Of a stretch of DNA of 7,888 bases, positions 5,681 to 7,888 are shown one piece after another. The stretch comes from Candidatus Hydrogenedentota bacterium (GTDB lineage: Bacteria; Hydrogenedentota; Hydrogenedentia; Hydrogenedentiales; GCA-2746185), in contig DTSJ01000326.1 of the NCBI GenBank assembly GCA_012965445.1, positions 1-7,888 on the forward strand, given 5' to 3'. Each line of letters begins with the position of its first letter. The first letter of the stretch is position 1. The translations under genes and the position numbers were made by a program. The notes beneath the pieces are model-generated. The model searched no databases, was not told where the DNA came from, and saw only the letters and a list, made by a program, of their open reading frames with translations.

Positions 5681-7760
5681 CTACAGGCGGTGCCTGATTC
5701 ACGACAAAGTATCGAGACGACGGATGCCACGCGTATTTACTTATCCGTCCAGCACCGATTCGTTTCACGTTATTCGTGTGGACCTGCACCAACGCTACCT
5801 GATCGTGATCATCTATGGAGGATCGTGCGGCGAGCGTTAACAAAACCGTGTCCCCGTTCAGATTGAGCGAATACGCAGATCCACGCACGCCCGTAATTAT
5901 TGCTTGACCGTCCTGTTCCTTTCCAGAAGACGACATCCGCCATAATTCGGAACCGCCAACAGACCTCTTACGAAGATAAAATATGTACGCTCCATCAGAG
6001 GTAAATTGGACACTTCCCGCAATGATCTCATTGCCCGGCGATGTACGCGGCATACCCCATTCAAGCCACCACTCTTCCTCCAGGGACTGTTCAAGTAGAT
6101 AGGTGTGGCCCAGTTCAGGGTCTACCATCAAATAACAGATGGTCTTTCCGTTCGGGTTCACTATACCCGCTCCGATTCCTGGATTGAGCTGATCGCTCTT
6201 TTCTCCCCATATCCAATTCTCCCGCCCCGTACGCAGCAGCACCATTGGATCAGCATATGCCCGATCCCAGGGCCGCGACAACACAACCACTTCCCCCGTT
6301 CTTTTCTCAATCCCGCTAAGCAGGAAGCGGTTTGCCAGAAAGTGCGAGGAATCAAGAGAAATCACCGAGGCCCTACGCAGAGAAGCCTGATAAACCGGAT
6401 CAGCATCGGGGCGGCTCATCGGCCCGCTGGGAAGCGCAATAGTCACGCTTCGATGTTCACGCACATCCACACCCATCACTCCGATGTCCCCGTGTGTGGC
6501 CATACCCTCAATCCCCTGCACCTCAAGCCACACCATCGGCTCGTCGCCTATCCAGCGCACCTCCGAAAACGTATACGCATCCGACGCCATCTGATACGCT
6601 TCAATCCCGCCCGACAGTTTCTGGTAATCAAGAGCATCAGAGGCCGGCAGGCGTACCTCAATATCCACCGACGCCTGACTCAAAGTAAGGTCGGGAATCC
6701 AGAATGCAGCGATACCAGCCACGCAAATGAGCGCGGCACGTAAGGCCAGCGGACGAATTCGCCCCCAGTCTGCACGTATCGTTCTCACTCCCTTTTTGGA
6801 CTTCTTGTCCTTGCTTGCTGCAGTCATCTGAACCAGCGACTGAAACGCGCGAATCTCCATCTCGCTCTTGACGAATCCGCTCAGTCCGTCCGAAATAGAT
6901 GTTGATTCCCCGCGTTGTTTCTGAAGACGCTGCATCATGCTATACGCGACTCTCGCGTTTGCCGGTCGTTCCTTCGGGGTCTTGCCCAGCAAATAGGCTA
7001 CGAAACGCGCCACGTCATCCGGCACATCTTGAACGATTTTGTTGAGTCGCGTCGGCTCATCATTGCAGATACTGTTGATCAAAGCCATCGACGATTCGCC
7101 CGTGAACGGCAGTTCGCCTGATATCATCTGGTACAAGGTCACGCCCAGGGAATACAAATCACTCGATGGACCAACCTCTTCATTTTTCGCCTGTTCCGGG
7201 GACATGTACTGCGGCGTACCCAGAAAACTCCCGCCTGCCCCGGCCGCGGCGTCTCCGGATTGAATCTTCGCGATTCCGAAATCTGCCAGACGCATGCCGC
7301 TATGTTTATCCAACATGATGTTCGACGGTTTGATGTCCCGGTGAACGACACCAGCCTTATGTGCGCTTTCGAGTCCCTGCGCCAGCTTGTACCCGATATG
7401 CAGGGCAACATCCCACTTCACCTTGCCCTTGCGCTTTAGAAAACGATCCAGCGGTTCGCCTTCAACATACTCCATAGCAATGAACGGTGTGCCGTTCTCA
7501 ATCCCCGCCGAATACACCCGAACAATACTCGGATGATTCAGCGGCGCTGATGCTTGCGCCTCCTGATGAAACTGTTTGACCAGAGACGGCGATTTCGCCA
7601 GACTCCCCAGCAAAACCTTTAGCGCCACCATTCGTTTGAGTTTGACATCGCGGGCAAGATAAACAGCCCCCATGGCCCCCCGACCAATAAGCGCGACAAC
7701 CTCGTATCCCCCAATAGTGGCGCCAATTAGCGATCCTTGACCACCGGCGTGTGCTACCAT
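5595..7760 (-). CDS. Receptor-like Ser/Thr protein kinase with propeller-like sensor, frameshifted near its 3' end
   Basis: From the ATG at 7758-7760 the frame as written encodes 721 residues. The kinase domain (about 19-280) has Gly loop GRGAMG (26-31), Lys48 in VALKV, helix-C Glu67, HRD ending at Asp142 with Lys144 and Asn147, DFG from Asp160, and LGTPQYMSPE. Its activation loop (SGDAAAGAGGSF) is Ala/Gly-rich and, unlike the paralogue's, has no Thr before the GT-P-Q-Y segment. A basic stretch KDKKSKKGVR (about 317-326) precedes one hydrophobic segment (about 338-358), fitting a cytoplasmic kinase and a periplasmic sensor. The sensor holds propeller-like pieces such as SVQFTSDGAYIFYL and YAWHPSSRYFVV. 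After VEGEG the frame loses similarity to its paralogue and stops at 5595; the missing end lies in another frame down to 5453. Repaired length would be about 768. A TTG at 7814 extends the frame but the ATG fits the domain start better, although its ribosome site is weak. Confidence 0.88.
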   Translation of the reverse strand: MVAHAGGQGSLIGATIGGYEVVALIGRGAMGAVYLARDVKLKRMVALKVLLGSLAKSPSLVKQFHQEAQASAPLNHPSIVRVYSAGIENGTPFIAMEYVEGEPLDRFLKRKGKVKWDVALHIGYKLAQGLESAHKAGVVHRDIKPSNIMLDKHSGMRLADFGIAKIQSGDAAAGAGGSFLGTPQYMSPEQAKNEEVGPSSDLYSLGVTLYQMISGELPFTGESSMALINSICNDEPTRLNKIVQDVPDDVARFVAYLLGKTPKERPANARVAYSMMQRLQKQRGESTSISDGLSGFVKSEMEIRAFQSLVQMTAASKDKKSKKGVRTIRADWGRIRPLALRAALICVAGIAAFWIPDLTLSQASVDIEVRLPASDALDYQKLSGGIEAYQMASDAYTFSEVRWIGDEPMVWLEVQGIEGMATHGDIGVMGVDVREHRSVTIALPSGPMSRPDADPVYQASLRRASVISLDSSHFLANRFLLSGIEKRTGEVVVLSRPWDRAYADPMVLLRTGRENWIWGEKSDQLNPGIGAGIVNPNGKTICYLMVDPELGHTYLLEQSLEEEWWLEWGMPRTSPGNEIIAGSVQFTSDGAYIFYLRKRSVGGSELWRMSSSGKEQDGQAIITGVRGSAYSLNLNGDTVLLTLAARSSIDDHDQVALVQVHTNNVKRIGAGRISKYAWHPSSRYFVVNQAPPVEGEGFSSIETAASMSTAVGSDSCGRHRS

Positions 7761-7785
7761 AAGAAGTATTCCAGAGTTGATGGAT

Positions 7786-7814
7786 ACTACATATTGTGTT
7801 AATAATTGTATCAA
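7786..7814 (-). promoter_or_regulatory. Candidate promoter of the kinase pair in an AT-rich leader
   Basis: Read on the minus strand, TTGATA (7809-7814, 5/6 to a -35 box) is followed after 17 bp by TGTAGT (7786-7791, 4/6 to a -10 box). Transcription would begin near 7779, about 20 bases before the kinase ATG. The whole stretch 7761-7888 is AT-rich compared with the coding parts and holds no convincing gene, as expected for a promoter region. The 55-bp gap before the second kinase shows no good promoter, which supports one transcript for both kinases. Confidence 0.3.
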
Positions 7815-7888
7815 ATTTTGCTTGACCTTTTTGTGGAAAAAATGATGTTGGTTGAAGTGAATAAAAACTATTTACTTTTTCTAAAAGA

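Noticed and set aside
6105..6743. A 212-codon plus-strand open frame opposite the upstream kinase.
   Set aside because: It is fully antisense to a well-supported kinase sensor region, its His/Pro/Arg-rich product has no domain-like pattern, and no ribosome site precedes it.

Overview
The window carries seven protein-coding genes and no recognisable RNA gene, mobile element or CRISPR array. Moderate base composition, Shine-Dalgarno-type start sites, transmembrane Hanks-type Ser/Thr kinases with beta-propeller-like sensor ends, and TPR and cyclic-nucleotide-domain proteins together suggest a Gram-negative bacterium rich in eukaryote-like signalling genes. A PVC-type or related environmental lineage would fit, but nothing here fixes the taxon, and the assignment is an inference.

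Layout. (1) Bases 1-955, minus strand: a class I SAM-dependent O-methyltransferase (377-955), followed downstream by the first 113 codons of a small exported protein that runs off the left edge (1-340). (2) Bases 956-1149: a divergent control region with a promoter candidate on each strand and a perfect 7-bp inverted repeat between the two -35 boxes. (3) Bases 1150-3176, plus strand: a likely operon of a SprT-like zinc metalloprotease, a stand-alone cyclic-nucleotide-binding-fold protein and a TPR protein. (4) Bases 3187-7760, minus strand: two tandem paralogous receptor-like Ser/Thr kinases, each with a cytoplasmic kinase domain, one membrane segment and a long C-terminal sensor region resembling TolB/PD40 beta-propellers. 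They converge on the TPR gene with 10 bp between stop codons. (5) Bases 7761-7888: an AT-rich leader, probably the promoter region of the kinase pair.

Main observation. The upstream kinase gene (start 7760) is frameshifted near its 3' end. Its open frame stops at 5595, but from about 5680 to 5453 another frame encodes the missing propeller end, which aligns with the C terminus of the neighbouring kinase. One surplus base explains the break. Repaired, the protein would be about 768 residues and end 55 bp before the second kinase starts, a normal operon spacing.

How the genes may work together. The kinases could sense an envelope signal through their propellers and phosphorylate cytoplasmic targets. 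The adjacent TPR and cyclic-nucleotide-fold proteins are plausible partners by position only. No known defence or biosynthetic system is recognisable.
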